A stretch of 64,000 bases of DNA from Musa acuminata AAA Group (Eukaryota; Streptophyta; Magnoliopsida; Zingiberales; Musaceae). Below, in pieces: positions 36,204-50,782 of the stretch. The position numbers were made by a program, and so were the translations under genes. The stretch is taken from the NCBI RefSeq assembly GCF_036884655.1, contig NC_088355.1, forward strand, positions 39,313,001 to 39,377,000, given 5' to 3'. The notes under the pieces were generated by a model. The model was not told where the DNA came from and searched no databases. It was given only the letters and a program-made list of their open reading frames with translations. Within the stretch, counting starts at the first letter, position 1. Each line of letters begins with the position of its first letter.

Positions 36204-37464
36204 GCATTTGGTAGCTTCTCAAACGAACTTGATCCTTTATATTTCCCTATCTTTTATAGAAACAACTTGCTGCACTTGGTTTTTGCCCTATGCTTCCAAC
36301 TTATAAGACAACTTTGATGTCTCATCGAGTGATAGTAGACTTTTCCTCGATGATAGTGTCCTCTTCGAGGGGCTTCTCTTAATCGATCACCAAATCTTTG
36401 ATGGATGGTAGCATCTCGCTTGGCTCATCATCTAGCATTGAAGGCTTGAACAACATTAAGTTCTCAATATTCACAATTGAGTATATCTCCATGGAGGGCG
36501 ATAACTTGAGTTGGCATGTATTGTCTCCGATCCTCTTCAAGACTTTGAACGATCCATATTGGATGAGCTTTAACTTCTTTGCTTCACCTTTGAATCGTTC
36601 ATTCCTAATATATGGCCATGCAAGGTCTCCTTCATAGAATCATCCTTTGACACATTGTCGATCGTGTCATTCTTTATATTTCTATTGGCTTCGCTAAAGT
36701 TGCTTCTCAACCTCTTCATGCACCTTGCGAATGTTCTTTAAAAAATTTCGGGCTTGTTGAATTGCATTGCTTTTATGGGAGGTAGTTGATTCTAATTCTA
36801 TCGTAAATAGCAAAACAAAAAGTCCTTGACATAAATAACCCAAACATATCTCTTAATGGTGACTTGCTAGTAGAACTATGCACTACCCGATTGAAAGCAA
36901 ACTGATGGTATGGTAAGCTTTCATCTCATTTCTTTAGGTGTCAGAGTTGTATCCTCAAAGGCGTTGAACCATAGTGTAGTTCACTACCTCGTTTTGGCCA
37001 TCAGCTTATGGATGGAAGGCTGTGCTCCTCTTCGATTTAGTATCTATAGTGGTTCAAAGTGAACTCCAAAAGCTGCTCGAGACATGCCCGTCATGATCTA
37101 ACACGATTGAACTTGTAAGGTCAAAATGTGTCCACATGTGTTAGAAGAATAATCGGGCTATTCCTTTGATTATTGTCTTCTTGTAAGGCATGAGCCCCAC
37201 CATTTTTGAAAACCTATCGACCACCACAAATAGATAGTCGTGTCCCCATTTCATCATAGGTAGACCTCTTAAGAAGTCCATAGATATGCTCTCCCATGAT
37301 CATGATGGAACGGGCAATGGAGTATACAACCCCGATTTTCGTTTAGTTGGTTTTGAAGTGCTACAAAGGATGCATCCTCATATGAATTGAGCCAAGTCCT
37401 GCTACATCTAGGGCTAATAAACATATAATTACAAGTTCTCCAAGGTTTTGCTCATGCTAAAGTT
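36204..37464 (-). pseudogene. Ty3/Gypsy integrase remnant, unit 2
   Basis: Counterpart of 22900-24160 with the same disabling stops. Confidence 0.85.
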
Positions 37465-37478
37465 TCCTACGACTTTTG

Positions 37479-38516
37479 TGTAGGAAAATCTAGGAGCGAC
37501 ATCACATGTGCAACGGAAGAACCGAAAACAAAAATCCTCAAATTTTTCATAAATTATGTTTGTCATCGTATGAAGATTGGTATACAAAATTCACAAAATT
37601 GAAAACTACGTATATGAAAGATTGTGTCACATAGGGAGATCGTATATCCCTGAATCCCTACAGATCTGTAGGAGTGGGTGAAGGAGGTCAAGCATTCTCC
37701 TCTCTAGTAGTGATCCACACTTTAGGGCAGCCACGATGCTCCTCAAATCTCCAGGCCTACTATTTGAGGAGGAGAAGGGGAGAGGAGAATAGGAAGTGAC
37801 AACTAAGAGAAGCTCTAGCATATAAATCTTTGGTTCAATCCTATTTATAGAGCCCCCTGTCAACTTAACCCTAATGGCTCTTGCCCTATTGGGTATTGGA
37901 TCTCCATCCAACTATCCAAGCATCTTAGATTAGTGGATCTCTATCCAATAATCTATTATTTACTCTTATCGGATCTCATTTATAGGATCCAAAAATTCAG
38001 GAGTTTATTGGATATCCAATAAGATAGGGGCTCTAGCGGATATCTCATATATGAACTTCTATTTGTCGTAATGCCTACCATATGCGTGTGACCCTTTAGG
38101 TCCAATATCGAGCTAGTCATGAATCATATCGGTTAAAACTCTTTCTTGCTTGGTAAATTATTATCTCTATAATAATTTACTTAACTCAACGACTACGGAC
38201 GTACTAGACCACTATGTCATAGTCCCCAGACGATGTAGGAGAATCCAATCCATTGGACCTGTCTATCATCAGTTATCCTATACCTATAGTCCCTCATCCA
38301 TCTAATATATCAAAGACTGTATACTAGACATGGTACTATCCGGCCCAAACAGTTTCTACTCGAGTCTCGCTCTAATCAGATTCTCCTGAAAAACTCTTTC
38401 TCTCACAATTCGAATGACCATAGTGAGGGATTTGTCTGAGCAAGAACACATAAGATATTCCTTTTATAACACTGAGAGTGGATGATCCTCTATTGACATT
38501 CAATAGCCTTCATAAA
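37479..38516 (-). mobile_element. Reversed Copia LTR fragment, unit 2
   Basis: Counterpart of 24175-25212, with no difference noticed. Confidence 0.8.
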
Positions 38517-39630
38517 ATTGGCTACCACTCTCGATAACTGGTTGTGCTATATTTAAAACATCTAGACCTATAAGTTTGGTATCTAAGAGTGGAATACTCG
38601 CACAGGATATCCTTGATGTCCCAAGTCTAATAACCAAATATTCTCGTATAAGTCTTTTGAATCGTGTCCATGATATATCTTTATCATTATTGGTTCGGAA
38701 AAACGATTTCAATCATGCGAACATGTCTGGTCAACATAAGTCGTTCAAGCATCACCCTATCCTTGTTACTATAGTTATATATATTAAAATAAATATCTCA
38801 TCATGGGTGCGTGAAAATGTAGATTGTTTTTAGACAACACATCGGTACTTTTAGGCAGGTAAAATTTGGGAAGTAGGTAGTCAGCATTGTGGACTTCTCA
38901 CAATAGTTATACGAAGAAGTTTGTGACCGGAAGAAGTTGGCTCCAGCAGCAGTGCAAAATTCTTCACTCTCTTTTCTCCTTGCTACTTTGAGACAACAAA
39001 ACTGTGGCCGATTGACTATTTGCTAAAGGCCTTTTTTTATTCCACTTTAGATGGGGGGCACAACCCTTATTTTTTAGAGAGAGGTGAGCCTTATGTTTTT
39101 AGGGTTAAAAAACTTTTCTATGATTTTCTTTATTTGGTTTCTTATACTAAGAAACATATCTTTGAATTAAACCTTAACTACGACTGTCAAGCAATTTGGC
39201 GATGTCATTTGCCAAGGTAGAAGCAATAGCTTCATAAAAAAATACTATACACCAACATGCATTTTTATTGGAAAACTAACTCATTCCTCACCCTCCACAC
39301 GCACCAAAGAAGATATGTAGCAACAACAGCACTAGAGATTAACCCAGATTTATCACCAATCTACTCGTGTTATGATAGATATTCTTTCGATTGACGACGA
39401 GGCATCGGATGCGATACCACTTAGTGGAAGCCGAAACGGTGGAAAAGGGTTATAGCATGGATGGTGATTCGACTGGTTAGACATATGATTTATTATATGG
39501 AGATATATGATTTATTTCTCTTTCGCCTCCCTTTCTACATGAATCTCTCACAGAGTGAGTACACAAAGAATGTCAAGTCAACAGCAATCGCGTATAGTTA
39601 TAATTAAGCACCGCACCGGGAAGAAACCCA

Positions 39631-40167
39631 TCAACCGTGTTTGCCGAAGAATGCGATGAGGCCGTCGTAGACGACCTGCTTGGCATTCACCCCCATCACG
39701 AAGTCCAGATGTGCGTACTCCTTCACCAGCTGAGCCACGAGCTTGTCGGCGTCATGGTTGCGGAGATCTTTCAACAGCAGCTGCACGTCCTTGACGTCCG
39801 ACAGCATGTCACCGCCGCCGTAGCTGAGCAGCAGCGGCAGGTGGTGTGGAATGTTGGGCATGTGGTACTCGGGTGGGCTGCTCTGCCCATACGCAACCAT
39901 GTTGGCCATACTGCTCCCGTAGTCGTATTTTGTTATCACTCCACTTCTGATCGCTGTGAGTGGTCAAAGAAAGTTTTACATACTCTTTTGTGAGAAAGAA
40001 ATCTAAGTAGCTCAAATATATGAATGATATTTTGGATTTGTATCAGACTGACTGACTGACTCTGTAAAAAATGGACGAGTGTCCTCACGGATGTCGGCTG
40101 GAGTTCATACTTCAAGTACATGTCAACAGTGGAGTAATTGAGGCAGCAGTTTGGCCCTACATCCAAA

Positions 40168-40202
<35 letters not shown>

Positions 40203-41843
40203 TGCAGAATAAGGAAGGAAAAGCCATTACACATATGTAAATTAATTGAAAGACTACAATAATAAATACATATATGATTAAAGTCAAATCAAACATATGT
40301 TGCGGGCGGAATATTATCAGCGGAATAATTTGTGCGTACCTGTGAATGATGCCATAAGGTCGTAGCAGTTCACGCCCGGCATAGCGCAGACGAACTCCAA
40401 ATAATTGGTTCCGACTGCCCTGCTTATCCATTAGGGAAGACAGTTGAATTAGAAGGAAGAGCTTTAACGATAACATCACTCAATGTATGGTCGGTCGGTC
40501 ATGTCGATAAGGCCTCTGATGCTTTTGTCAGCACATTTTCTTTTGACAACAACAAGAGGGATGTGTTAGTTTACGTACCCTTTAGGATCAAATTCTCCCA
40601 CTCCAAGTGCTCCCAACATCTGCAAGAAAAAGCAAGAAAGCTATGACACACCTCTGGACGTAGGTAAATTAGAAGAAGATACTGTGTGTAGCTTCCTCCC
40701 TCCCTTGATGACAGAAAAATTCAAAGAGTGTTGTGAACTCGTTCTTACTTCTCCTGAGAATGCGCTGCCTGCAGCTCTCCCGATTGGAGTTGTCATGTAA
40801 GTCAGATAGGCCACCGGAGTCAAAAGGGCAGCTGACTTGATCTTATCCACCAGCTTCCCCTCGGAGAATGCTGATAGAGCTGTCAGAGTTCCCTGTAGCA
40901 TCATCCAACGTCAGTCAGTTGTTGTAGTTGTAGTGGTGGCAGTAAGTAGCAGAACATACATGAAAAGTAATTCAAAGTGGAAGGAAGAATGACATGTTTG
41001 GCATTAAAGTACGAAAAGTCTCCTACCATGGAGTGACCAACATAGTGCAGCTTCCGCCCAGTTTTCCGGAATACAAAACCCACAGTGGCAGGCAAATCAA
41101 AGCTGGCCAACTCATCCCATGACCACGCCCAATAAGCCTGCGAGACAACAACAGGATGATGAACCTGCTCAAGACTTCATAATCAGCATTGTAGAGAAGA
41201 TGACCAACCGGGTTTGATGTATCGAGAGACTCATGGCGACGGCTCCACCTGGTGCCCCTGCCGTGTGTGATCCAGACATCGAATCCGTTGTCTGCAAGTA
41301 CGAAAGCCAGTGATTGTTGAGGTGGATTCAGAAGCCATGTCATCCCGTCCTGCCATCATTCATCCATCATGCGTCGATAATCAGAAGAAGAATGACGAAG
41401 ACGACAACGTACTGTACGTACATGCATGCATGGCAACACATGCAGATTGCTCGAGGAAACGTACCATGAGGACTCCATGTTGGAGCAGCACAGGCTGCCT
41501 CTTCCCCGCGCTGCCGCCTCCTCTTCCTTGTGGGATCCTGTGCATTGTCAGTATGTACCCATCTTGCGTCTTCACCTGCAAGGGACGCAACGCAGCAAGC
41601 TTCAACCACTCATGCCATGCCCGCATCAATCATCCATCCATCCATCCACATTTATCTGCCCTCGGCTACCTCATATTCTTGGCACTCGTAACCCTGAGGG
41701 CTCACCACGGCGGTGCACACGCCGTCATCCGCAGCCTCGAGACTCTGCAGCAGCTGCCGTCGTCCGTGAGCTCCGGCCAGCTCGCAATGGAAGCCCATGG
41801 AGAGGACGAAGGTGATGACGAGAAGCCAGCAACGGAATCCCAT
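39631..41843 (-). CDS. Lipase A3, 9 exons, 407 aa
   Basis: Exons (minus): 41843-41670, 41575-41465, 41349-41209, 41137-41027, 40892-40749, 40619-40579, 40422-40340, 40156-40061 and 39953-39631. The translation matches A2, including the C-terminal KHG. Confidence 0.9.
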
Positions 41844-42465
41844 GTTGGAGGTAAGCCAAGGATGAGATCACCTACTTCACCAAGGATTGGCCTTGTTATA
41901 GTGAGGAGGGTGAGGAGGAAGTCGGTGAAGGATGAAACCTCGTTCATGGCCTTCTTATAGGGCGGAGGAGGAGGAAGGAGATGGAGAGGGTGATCTGTGC
42001 AGGCAGTTGAAGGGTGGTGATGCGTGATCTTCGCTACTTGTTACTGACATTGTTATGGCCTTTCACAACTACATGTAACTGTACAAAAGTAGAAAAATAG
42101 ATTGTTGTTGTGTGCAATACAAGAAGTCGAACTAAATTTAAACTCTTCACCTCTAATGTGAATGACATGCCGTTTAAAAAGGCCCGCATAACATATTATT
42201 AGGCAAATTCATGCAAACGTGATAGAAGAACATTGAGATCACGGAAAATGTCACAAGAGATTGTGTCTTCGGAATGAAAATAAAAGATACTATTGGTAAT
42301 GGATCATGATGACACTCTAATTTTAGCTGTGAACCATTTGTTTCTTTTTATTCAAAACTTTTTATTGGTGATAGGTTGACGATATTCCTACCTAGTGAAC
42401 ATGTATAGTGCATGCTCTGAGTGTCACGATAGGGTATATTATGTATGCCTCACCGATAGAATAGG

Positions 42466-43139
42466 ATACCTTATGCCTCAATGATTTGATATATCATGTA
42501 TGTCTTGCTATGTACGAGGCCTAATAAAGCAGATGCTCTGAGTGTCACAAGCATGTATCAGACGGATCCAGGCTTGGAGCACTGGAAAACAGTAAAGTGT
42601 ATCCTTAAGTACTTGAGAAGAACTAAGGATCTTTTACTGGTATATGAAGGTAATAGCTTCAAGGTTGAAGGCTACACGGACTCGAGTTTCTAGTCCGATA
42701 TCATTGATAGCAAGTCGAATTTGGGGTATACGTACACTATAAATGGAGGAGTAATATGCTGAAAGAGTTCAAAGCAAGATACTATTGCTGACTCGACTAC
42801 AGAGGCGGAATACAATGTTAGTTTGGATGAAGATATTTATAACAGATCTGAGAGTCGTGCCAAGCAGCGAGGAGCCTATTCCTGTATATTGTGACAACAA
42901 CGGGGCGATTGCTTAAGCGAAAGAACCAAGTCTCATCAGAAGTCTAAGCATGTTCTAAGGAGGTTCCACCTGATCAAAGAGAACGTGAGCCGAGGAGATG
43001 TAGTAGTGGAAAGAGTTACATCCAAAGATAACTTTGCAAATCCATTGACAAAACCATTGTCACATATTATCTTTAAGCGTCACTAGGGTCAGATGGGGAT
43101 CAGACACATAGGTGATCGACTTTAGGTCAAGTGGGAGAG
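42466..43139 (+). pseudogene. Copia RNase H remnant, unit 3
   Basis: Counterpart of 15858-16531, same stops. Confidence 0.85.
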
Positions 43140-44368
43140 TGCTAGTCATAGGTGCCCTAGAAGCCAATTACGTGAGTGATGACACGTATAACTCGACACG
43201 CAGTCTTTTTACTTAATATTATTATTTGATATTTTATCACTTTATATTATTTGTAGCTTGAATACATTGTGATGTCTATGGATCTATGTAATGAGAATCG
43301 GATCGTGATAAGATCACGATAATGAGACTGATTCACCTTTAAACATAGATCCTAAATAATCCTGGTCATAGGTTGCTCGAGACAGACATTGAGATAACCT
43401 GATAGGTTGGTATCTTATATACCCATCTATATGATGGATGCAGCTGATCTCATAGCTACTCGTGTGGGGACACTAAGGATACATTATAGATGCTCATATG
43501 AGAATAAGTTCATTAATTCATCTGATAGCACTATACCCGGTATACAATCTTAGGGATATTAGATGGATGAGAGACTATATGTATACAGTAATCGAGGATA
43601 GACTAGTCCAATGGATTGGATTCCCCTATATCGTCCGGGGACTACGACGTAGTGGCATAGTACATCCACAGTCGATGAATTGAGTGAATTATTATGGAGA
43701 TAATAATTCACTGAGCCAGAAGGAGTTTTGACATGTATGATTCACGACCAACTTGATATTGGGCCTAAAGGGTCACATACATATAGTAGGCATTGCAATG
43801 AGTAGAGGTTCGGATATGAGATATCCATCGGAGCCCATATCTTATTGGATATCCAATAAGCCTATGAATTATTGATTCTATAGATGAGATCCAATAAGAG
43901 CCTATGAGAGATTATTGAATAGAGATCTAATAATCTAAGGGGCTTGGATAGTCGGATGAAGATCCAATACCTAATAAGGCAAGATCCATTAGGGTTAAGT
44001 TGATAGAGGACCTCTATAAATAGGAGGGAACTAGTGGTTCATGAGCTAGAGCCTTTTTGGTTACCTCTCCTATTCTCCTCCCCTTCTCCTCATTAGAGAA
44101 AGCTTGGAGTTTTGAGGGGCATCGTCGTAGCCCTACTTTGTGGATCACCACTACAAAGGAGGTCGCTTGACCTCCTTCACTCTCTCATAAAGATCTATAG
44201 GGATTCAGGGATATATGATCTCTCTAGGTAACATAATCTTTCGTATATGCAGTTTTCGGTTTTTGCGTATCAATCTTCGCACGACGACGAACACATATTT
44301 GGGAATTTGAAGATTTTATTTTTTTGTTCTTCTGTTGTATATGTGATGTCGCCCTCAGATTTCCTTAC
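43140..44368 (+). mobile_element. Copia 3' LTR, unit 3
   Basis: Counterpart of 16532-17760. Confidence 0.8.
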
Positions 44369-44820
44369 GGTCAGTTCCCTATAAATACATGTATTCTTGT
44401 AAAGAATAACAAAAATTTGAAAGTGAATTTTAATAAAACAACTACTTTGCTTTTTTTACAACAAAGAACAGAAATGTCAATTCATTTATTTTAATCATAT
44501 ATTATTATAGTGTCATAAGAATACTTTTTACAAATTTAAGTTATATTATTCTATGAGATTTTTAATGAGGTTTCAAACCTTTAAATCACATGTAAAAACA
44601 TTATCGATACAAGATAAGAATTATTTTACTATGAGAAAGGAAGCATTCGTTGAGAATCGTAGAAGACTAAAGGTCGATAAATAAATAATATATAAAAAAA
44701 ACAGCTAAACATTTGCTTGGTTTAGTATTTTTTATTAACATCTTCGAAAGAAAATTAAAATTTTCATTATCGTAATAAAATTACTAATGTAGAATGTGTT
44801 TAAATCTTACAAATATTGTC

Positions 44821-44893
44821 GACTCTGTGGCCCAATGGATAAGGCGCTGGTCTACGGAACCAGAGATTCTGGGTTCGATCCCCAGCAGAGTCG
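44821..44893 (+). tRNA. tRNA-Arg (anticodon ACG), unit 3
   Basis: 73 nt, identical to the other array copies. Confidence 0.97.
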
Positions 44894-46610
44894 ATGAAAT
44901 TAATTTAAGTCATTAATTTTTTTTTAGTGAAAATACATCTATTTTTGGATTAAATTAAATACATTTTATTTAAATAAAAGCTGTCTTCTTACCTGGCCAT
45001 ATAGATTCATGGTCTGGCAGCACTATGATTTGAGATGTGCAAGCAGGCCTTTCAAGGACTTCGCAGCTGTTCAATGCAGCATAGGCCATAGGGTTTGCAA
45101 GATCTCAATGCAGCAAATTATGAGAGATAATGGACATCATCACTTGAGCTTCTTGTATACACACAGCAGCTACCAACCAACCATTCGATGCTAGTCAATC
45201 ATTAGAAGTTGTTTATCGATACTTTTTTTTTTCTATCGTTTTGGCATTATAATGAGGATCGATGTATCACAGGAGCACTATCCAATAGACGCTTTGAATG
45301 AGTGACCTAACAAGGATGCTCAGATCTCCATCGATAGCACTTTTGCCTTTGCCTAACAAGGATGTCCACCCCAACGGTAGTAGATGACTTCTCGATCCTA
45401 CCAATATAGACTTCTAAAGATAACTTGACATATGTCAGAGGGCACCACCTTGTCGATCTATTTGTTGGCGATCATAATTTTGAATGTGCACTATTGATTT
45501 ATGCTCATTTCTACGTCTTTGAAGATCCAATCCAGTGGATATGGCTTTAGATAAGGAATGATCTTGAGTCCAAGTTTTTACGATTAACTTATCGAGATTA
45601 AATTCTTTTGGATTTCAATGTTAATGATTGCATTGATGATATCTTGTTTCACTTGGATCTTGAGAGTGAATAATTCTTCTCAAACTTTTGGATCGAGGGT
45701 TGGATTCAAATATCTAACATTTGGTCTAGCCATAAGTGATAGACTCGATTGCAAGTGTGAAACGAGTGCTAGTTTGGTTTGATCTTCTTCTACGGTAGCA
45801 GTTGCCTTATATCGATTCTGATTGTTCTCCTTCCATTCTTCAGAAAGAGTTTAGGATGATCCTTCTAATATTTCTCCTGTGTATGGCCTATAATCATATA
45901 GTGAACACAAAACAAATACATTAAAATAAGTATCAAAATTAATCTATCAATTAGTTTAACACATTAGCACTGATCGAGCCTTCGCAGGTGGGTATGTTGA
46001 TGTGAAACACAATACGAAAGGGTCGACTCCTTGCTGCAATGTTTCGCTTAGCAATGTATTATTTGCAATGTTTCTTGCTTGGGACTACGGTAACCAGCTT
46101 TCCTCGTGGCTACCCATATTTGGTTTCTTATTATAAGAAACTTATCTTCGAATTAAACCTTGCCTACAACAATCAAGCAATTTGGCCATGTTATTTGCCA
46201 AGGTAGAGGCAACAGCTTTATAAAAAAAATACTATACACCAACATGCATTTTTATTGGAAAACAAACTCATTCCTCACCCTCCACACGCACCAAAGAAGA
46301 CATGTAGCACTATAGATCAACCCAAATTTATCACCAATCTACTTGTGTTATGATAGATACTGTTTCGATTGACGACGACTCATCGGATGTGATGCCACTT
46401 AGTAGAAGCTGAAACGGTGGAAAAGGGATATAGCATGGATGCCGATTCGATTGGTTAAACATATGATTTATTATACGGAGATATATGATTTATTTCTCTT
46501 TCATCTCCCTTCGTACATGAATCTCCCGCGGAGTGAGTGCACAAAGAATGTCAAGTCGGCAGCAATCGCGTATAGTTATAATATTAAGCACTGCAGCGGG
46601 AAGAAGCCCA

Positions 46611-48719
46611 TCAACTGTGTTTGTCGAAGAATGCGATGAGGCCGTCGTAGACGACCTGCTTGGCATTCACCCCCATCACGAAGTCCAGATGTGCGTACTC
46701 CTTCACCAGCCGAGCCACGAGCTTGTCGGCGGCGTCATGGTTGCTGAGATCATTCAACAGCAGCTGCACGTCCTTCACGTCCGACAGCATGTCCCCGCCG
46801 CCGTAGCAGAGCAGCAGCGGCAGGTGGTGTGGAATGTTGGACAAATGGTACTCGGGTGGGCTGCTCTGCCCATACGCAGCCATGTTGGCCGTACTGCTCC
46901 CGTGGTCGTATTTTGTTATCACTCCACGTCTGAATGCTGGGAGTACTCAAAGACAGGTAGGTATACATACACTCTCTTTGTGAGGAAGAAATCTAAGTAG
47001 CTAAGGTATACATAATATTTTAGATTTGTATCAGACTGACTGACTCTGTGAAAAATGGACGAGTGTCCTCACGGATGTAGGCTGGAGTTCATACTTCAAG
47101 TACTTGTCAACAGTGGAGTCATTGAGGCAGCAGTTTGGCCCTACATCCAAAGTGAGTGTGTGGGTGTGCGTTGCAGAATAAGGAAGGAAAAGCCAATACA
47201 CATATATGTAAATTAATTGAAGACTACAATAATAAATACATATATGATTAAATTCAAACCAAACTTATGTTGCCGGCGGAATATTATCACCGGAATAATT
47301 TGTACGTACCTGTTAATGATGCCATAAGGTCGTAGCAGTTCACCCCCGGCATAGCGCAGACCGACTCCAAAAACTTGGTTCCGACTGCCCTGCTTATCCA
47401 TATTAGGGAACACACTTGAATTAGAAGAGCACATTTTCTTTTGACAACAAGAGGGATATGTTAGTTTATGTACCCTTTAGGATCAAATTCTGCCACTCCA
47501 AGCGCTCCCAACATCTGCAAGAAAAAAAAACAAGAAAGCTATGACACAGCTCTGGACGTCGGAAAATTAAAGAGGAAGATAATGAATGATGTAGCTCCCT
47601 TGATGAGAAAAATCAATCGAGTGTCGTGAACTCGTCGTTCTTACTTCTCCTGCGAATGCGCTGGCTGCAGCTCTTCCGATCGTAGTTGTCATGGAAGTCA
47701 GATAGGCCACCGGAGTCAAAAGGGCAGCTGACTTGATCTTATCCACCAGCTTCCCCTCGGAGAATGCTGATAGAGCTGTCAGAGTTCCCTGTAGCATCAT
47801 CCAACGTCTGTCAGTTGTTGTAGTTGTAGTGGTGGCAGTAAGTAGCAGAACATACATACGAAGTAATTCAAAGTGGAAGGAAGAATGACATGTTTGGCAT
47901 TAAAGTACGTAAAGTCTCCTACCATGGAGTGACCAACATAGTGCAGCTTCTGCCCAGTTTTCCGGAATACGAAACCCACAGTAGCAGGCAAATCATAGCT
48001 GGCCAACTCATCCCATGACCACGCCCAATAAGCCTACCCGACAAACAAAAGGATGATGCTCAATACTTCATAATCAGCAACGTAGAGAAGATGACCAACC
48101 GTGTCTGATGTTTTGAGAGACTCATGGCGACGGCTCCACCTGGTGCCCCTGCCGTGTGTAATCCATACATCGAATCCGTTGTCTGCAAGTACGAAAGGCA
48201 GCGATTGTTGAGGTGGATTCAGTAGCCATGTCAACCCGTCCTGCCATCATTCATCGATCGTCAATCATCATCATCAGAATGACGAAGAAGACAACGTACC
48301 CTGCATGCATGGCAACACATTCAGATTGCTTATGGGAACGTACCGAGAGGACTCCATGTTGGAGCAGCACCGGCTGCCTCTTGCCCGCGCTGCCGCCTCC
48401 TCTTCCTTGTGGGATCCTGTGCATGGTCAGTATGTACCCGTCTTGCGTCTTCACCTGCAAGAGACGCAACGAGCTTCAACCACTCATGCCATGCCCGCAT
48501 AAATCATCAATCCATCCACGTTTATCTGCACTCCGCTACCTCATATTCTCGGCACTCGTAACCCCGAGGGCTCACCACGGCGGTGCACACCCCATCATCC
48601 GCCGCCTCGAGGCTTTGCACCAGCTGCCGTCTTCCGTGAGCTCCAGCCAGCTCGCCCTGGAAGCCCGTGGAGAGGACGAAGAAGATGACGAGACGCCAGT
48701 TAAAGCAACGGAATCCCAT
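46611..48719 (-). CDS. Lipase B3, 9 exons, 410 aa
   Basis: Exons (minus): 48719-48540, 48454-48344, 48240-48100, 48033-47923, 47788-47645, 47514-47474, 47392-47310, 47140-47045 and 46936-46611. Translation as B1 and B2. It is the last B gene before the array breaks off. Confidence 0.9.
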
Positions 48720-49507
48720 GTTGGAGGTAAGCGAAAGGTGAGATCACCTCCTTCACCAAGGATTGGTCTTCTTACGGGGAGAAGGATGAGGAGGAAGTGG
48801 ATGAAGGATGAGACCTCGTTCATGGCCTTCTTATAGGGCGGAGGAGGAGGAGGAGGAAGGAGATGGCGAGGATGATCTGTGCAGGCAGTTGAAGGGTGGT
48901 GATATGTGATTCTCGCTACGTGTTAACAGCTCTCAAAAACTGGCATTTAATCCACCCAAATCTTATTCTATCAACACTTTAAGACATAAAAAGTCATATA
49001 ATTTTCATATTCCGTTGGTCTAATTTTGTTGTTTTTGTTGTTGTTGTTAATGGTTTGTTGTTGTGACCTTTTTTCACAACTACATGTAACTCCACAAATA
49101 TTGAAAATTAGATTGCGGTTGTGTGAAATAAAAGAAATTGAGGTAAATTTAAACTCTTCATATTTTTCAGTGAACCATTAGTTTACTTTTATTCCAATTT
49201 ATTATTGATGATAGGGTGATATTCCTATCCAGCCCTACTCGTGGTAGCCACGTTAGTAGAAAATGACAATGCCAAGCCACTGAAAATATGCCATGTCGGT
49301 CGAATCCAAATATTTTTTATGCATTATAAATATTTCCCTATCCATAAGAACAAATCTATATAAGTCAGCTTCGAACACATTTATCGAGGTTTGATTGCTT
49401 TCCATCTCTATTACTCATGTCACCTCGAGAATTTAACTAAGCAATCGGAGGGATCATATCGAAAATCTCATTCGACCTTCATTTTTTATAGTTTGCAACC
49501 ACCTCAA

Positions 49508-50768
49508 GCATTTGGTAGCTTCTCAAACGAACTTGATCCTTTATATTTCCCTATCTTTTATAGAAACAACTTGCTGCACTTGGTTTTTGCCCTATGCTTC
49601 CAACTTATAAGACAACTTTGATGTCTCATCGAGTGATAGTAGACTTTTCCTCGATGATAGTGTCCTCTTCGAGGGGCTTCTCTTAATCGATCACCAAATC
49701 TTTGATGGATGGTAGCATCTCGCTTGGCTCATCATCTAGCATTGAAGGCTTGAACAACATTAAGTTCTCAATATTCACAATTGAGTATATCTCCATGGAG
49801 GGCGATAACTTGAGTTGGCATGTATTGTCTCCGATCCTCTTCAAGACTTTGAACGATCCATATTGGATGAGCTTTAACTTCTTTGCTTCACCTTTGAATC
49901 GTTCATTCCTAATATATGGCCATGCAAGGTCTCCTTCATAGAATCATCCTTTGACACATTGTCGATCGTGTCATTCTTTATATTTCTATTGGCTTCGCTA
50001 AAGTTGCTTCTCAACCTCTTCATGCACCTTGCGAATGTTCTTTAAAAAATTTCGGGCTTGTTGAATTGCATTGCTTTTATGGGAGGTAGTTGATTCTAAT
50101 TCTATCGTAAATAGCAAAACAAAAAGTCCTTGACATAAATAACCCAAACATATCTCTTAATGGTGACTTGCTAGTAGAACTATGCACTACCCGATTGAAA
50201 GCAAACTGATGGTATGGTAAGCTTTCATCTCATTTCTTTAGGTGTCAGAGTTGTATCCTCAAAGGCGTTGAACCATAGTGTAGTTCACTACCTCGTTTTG
50301 GCCATCAGCTTATGGATGGAAGGCTGTGCTCCTCTTCGATTTAGTATCTATAGTGGTTCAAAGTGAACTCCAAAAGCTGCTCGAGACATGCCCGTCATGA
50401 TCTAACACGATTGAACTTGTAAGGTCAAAATGTGTCCACATGTGTTAGAAGAATAATCGGGCTATTCCTTTGATTATTGTCTTCTTGTAAGGCATGAGCC
50501 CCACCATTTTTGAAAACCTATCGACCACCACAAATAGATAGTCGTGTCCCCATTTCATCATAGGCAGACCTCTTAAGAAGTCCATAGATATGCTCTCCCA
50601 TGATCATGATGGAACGGGCAATGGAGTATACAACCCCGATTTTCGTTTAGTTGGTTTTGAAGTGCTACAAAGGATGCATCCTCATATGAATTGAGCCAAG
50701 TCCTGCTACATCTAGGGCTAATAAACATATAATTACAAGTTCTCCAAGGTTTTGCTCATGCTAAAGTT
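49508..50768 (-). pseudogene. Ty3/Gypsy integrase remnant, unit 3
   Basis: Counterpart of 22900-24160. It carries one substitution seen at about 50,564 (ATAGGCAGACC rather than ATAGGTAGACC). Confidence 0.85.
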
Positions 50769-50782
50769 TCCTACGATTTTTG

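Larger units (their letters stand above)
26330..39633. repeat. Tandem segmental duplication, unit 2 (13,304 bp)
   Basis: A second full unit with the same order and spacing as unit 1. All stretches without a listed gene (28,657-29,161, 31,065-31,516, 31,590-33,306, 35,532-36,203, 38,517-39,630) are the counterparts of the unit 1 blocks at 13,304 bp lower coordinates and contain nothing additional. Confidence 0.95.
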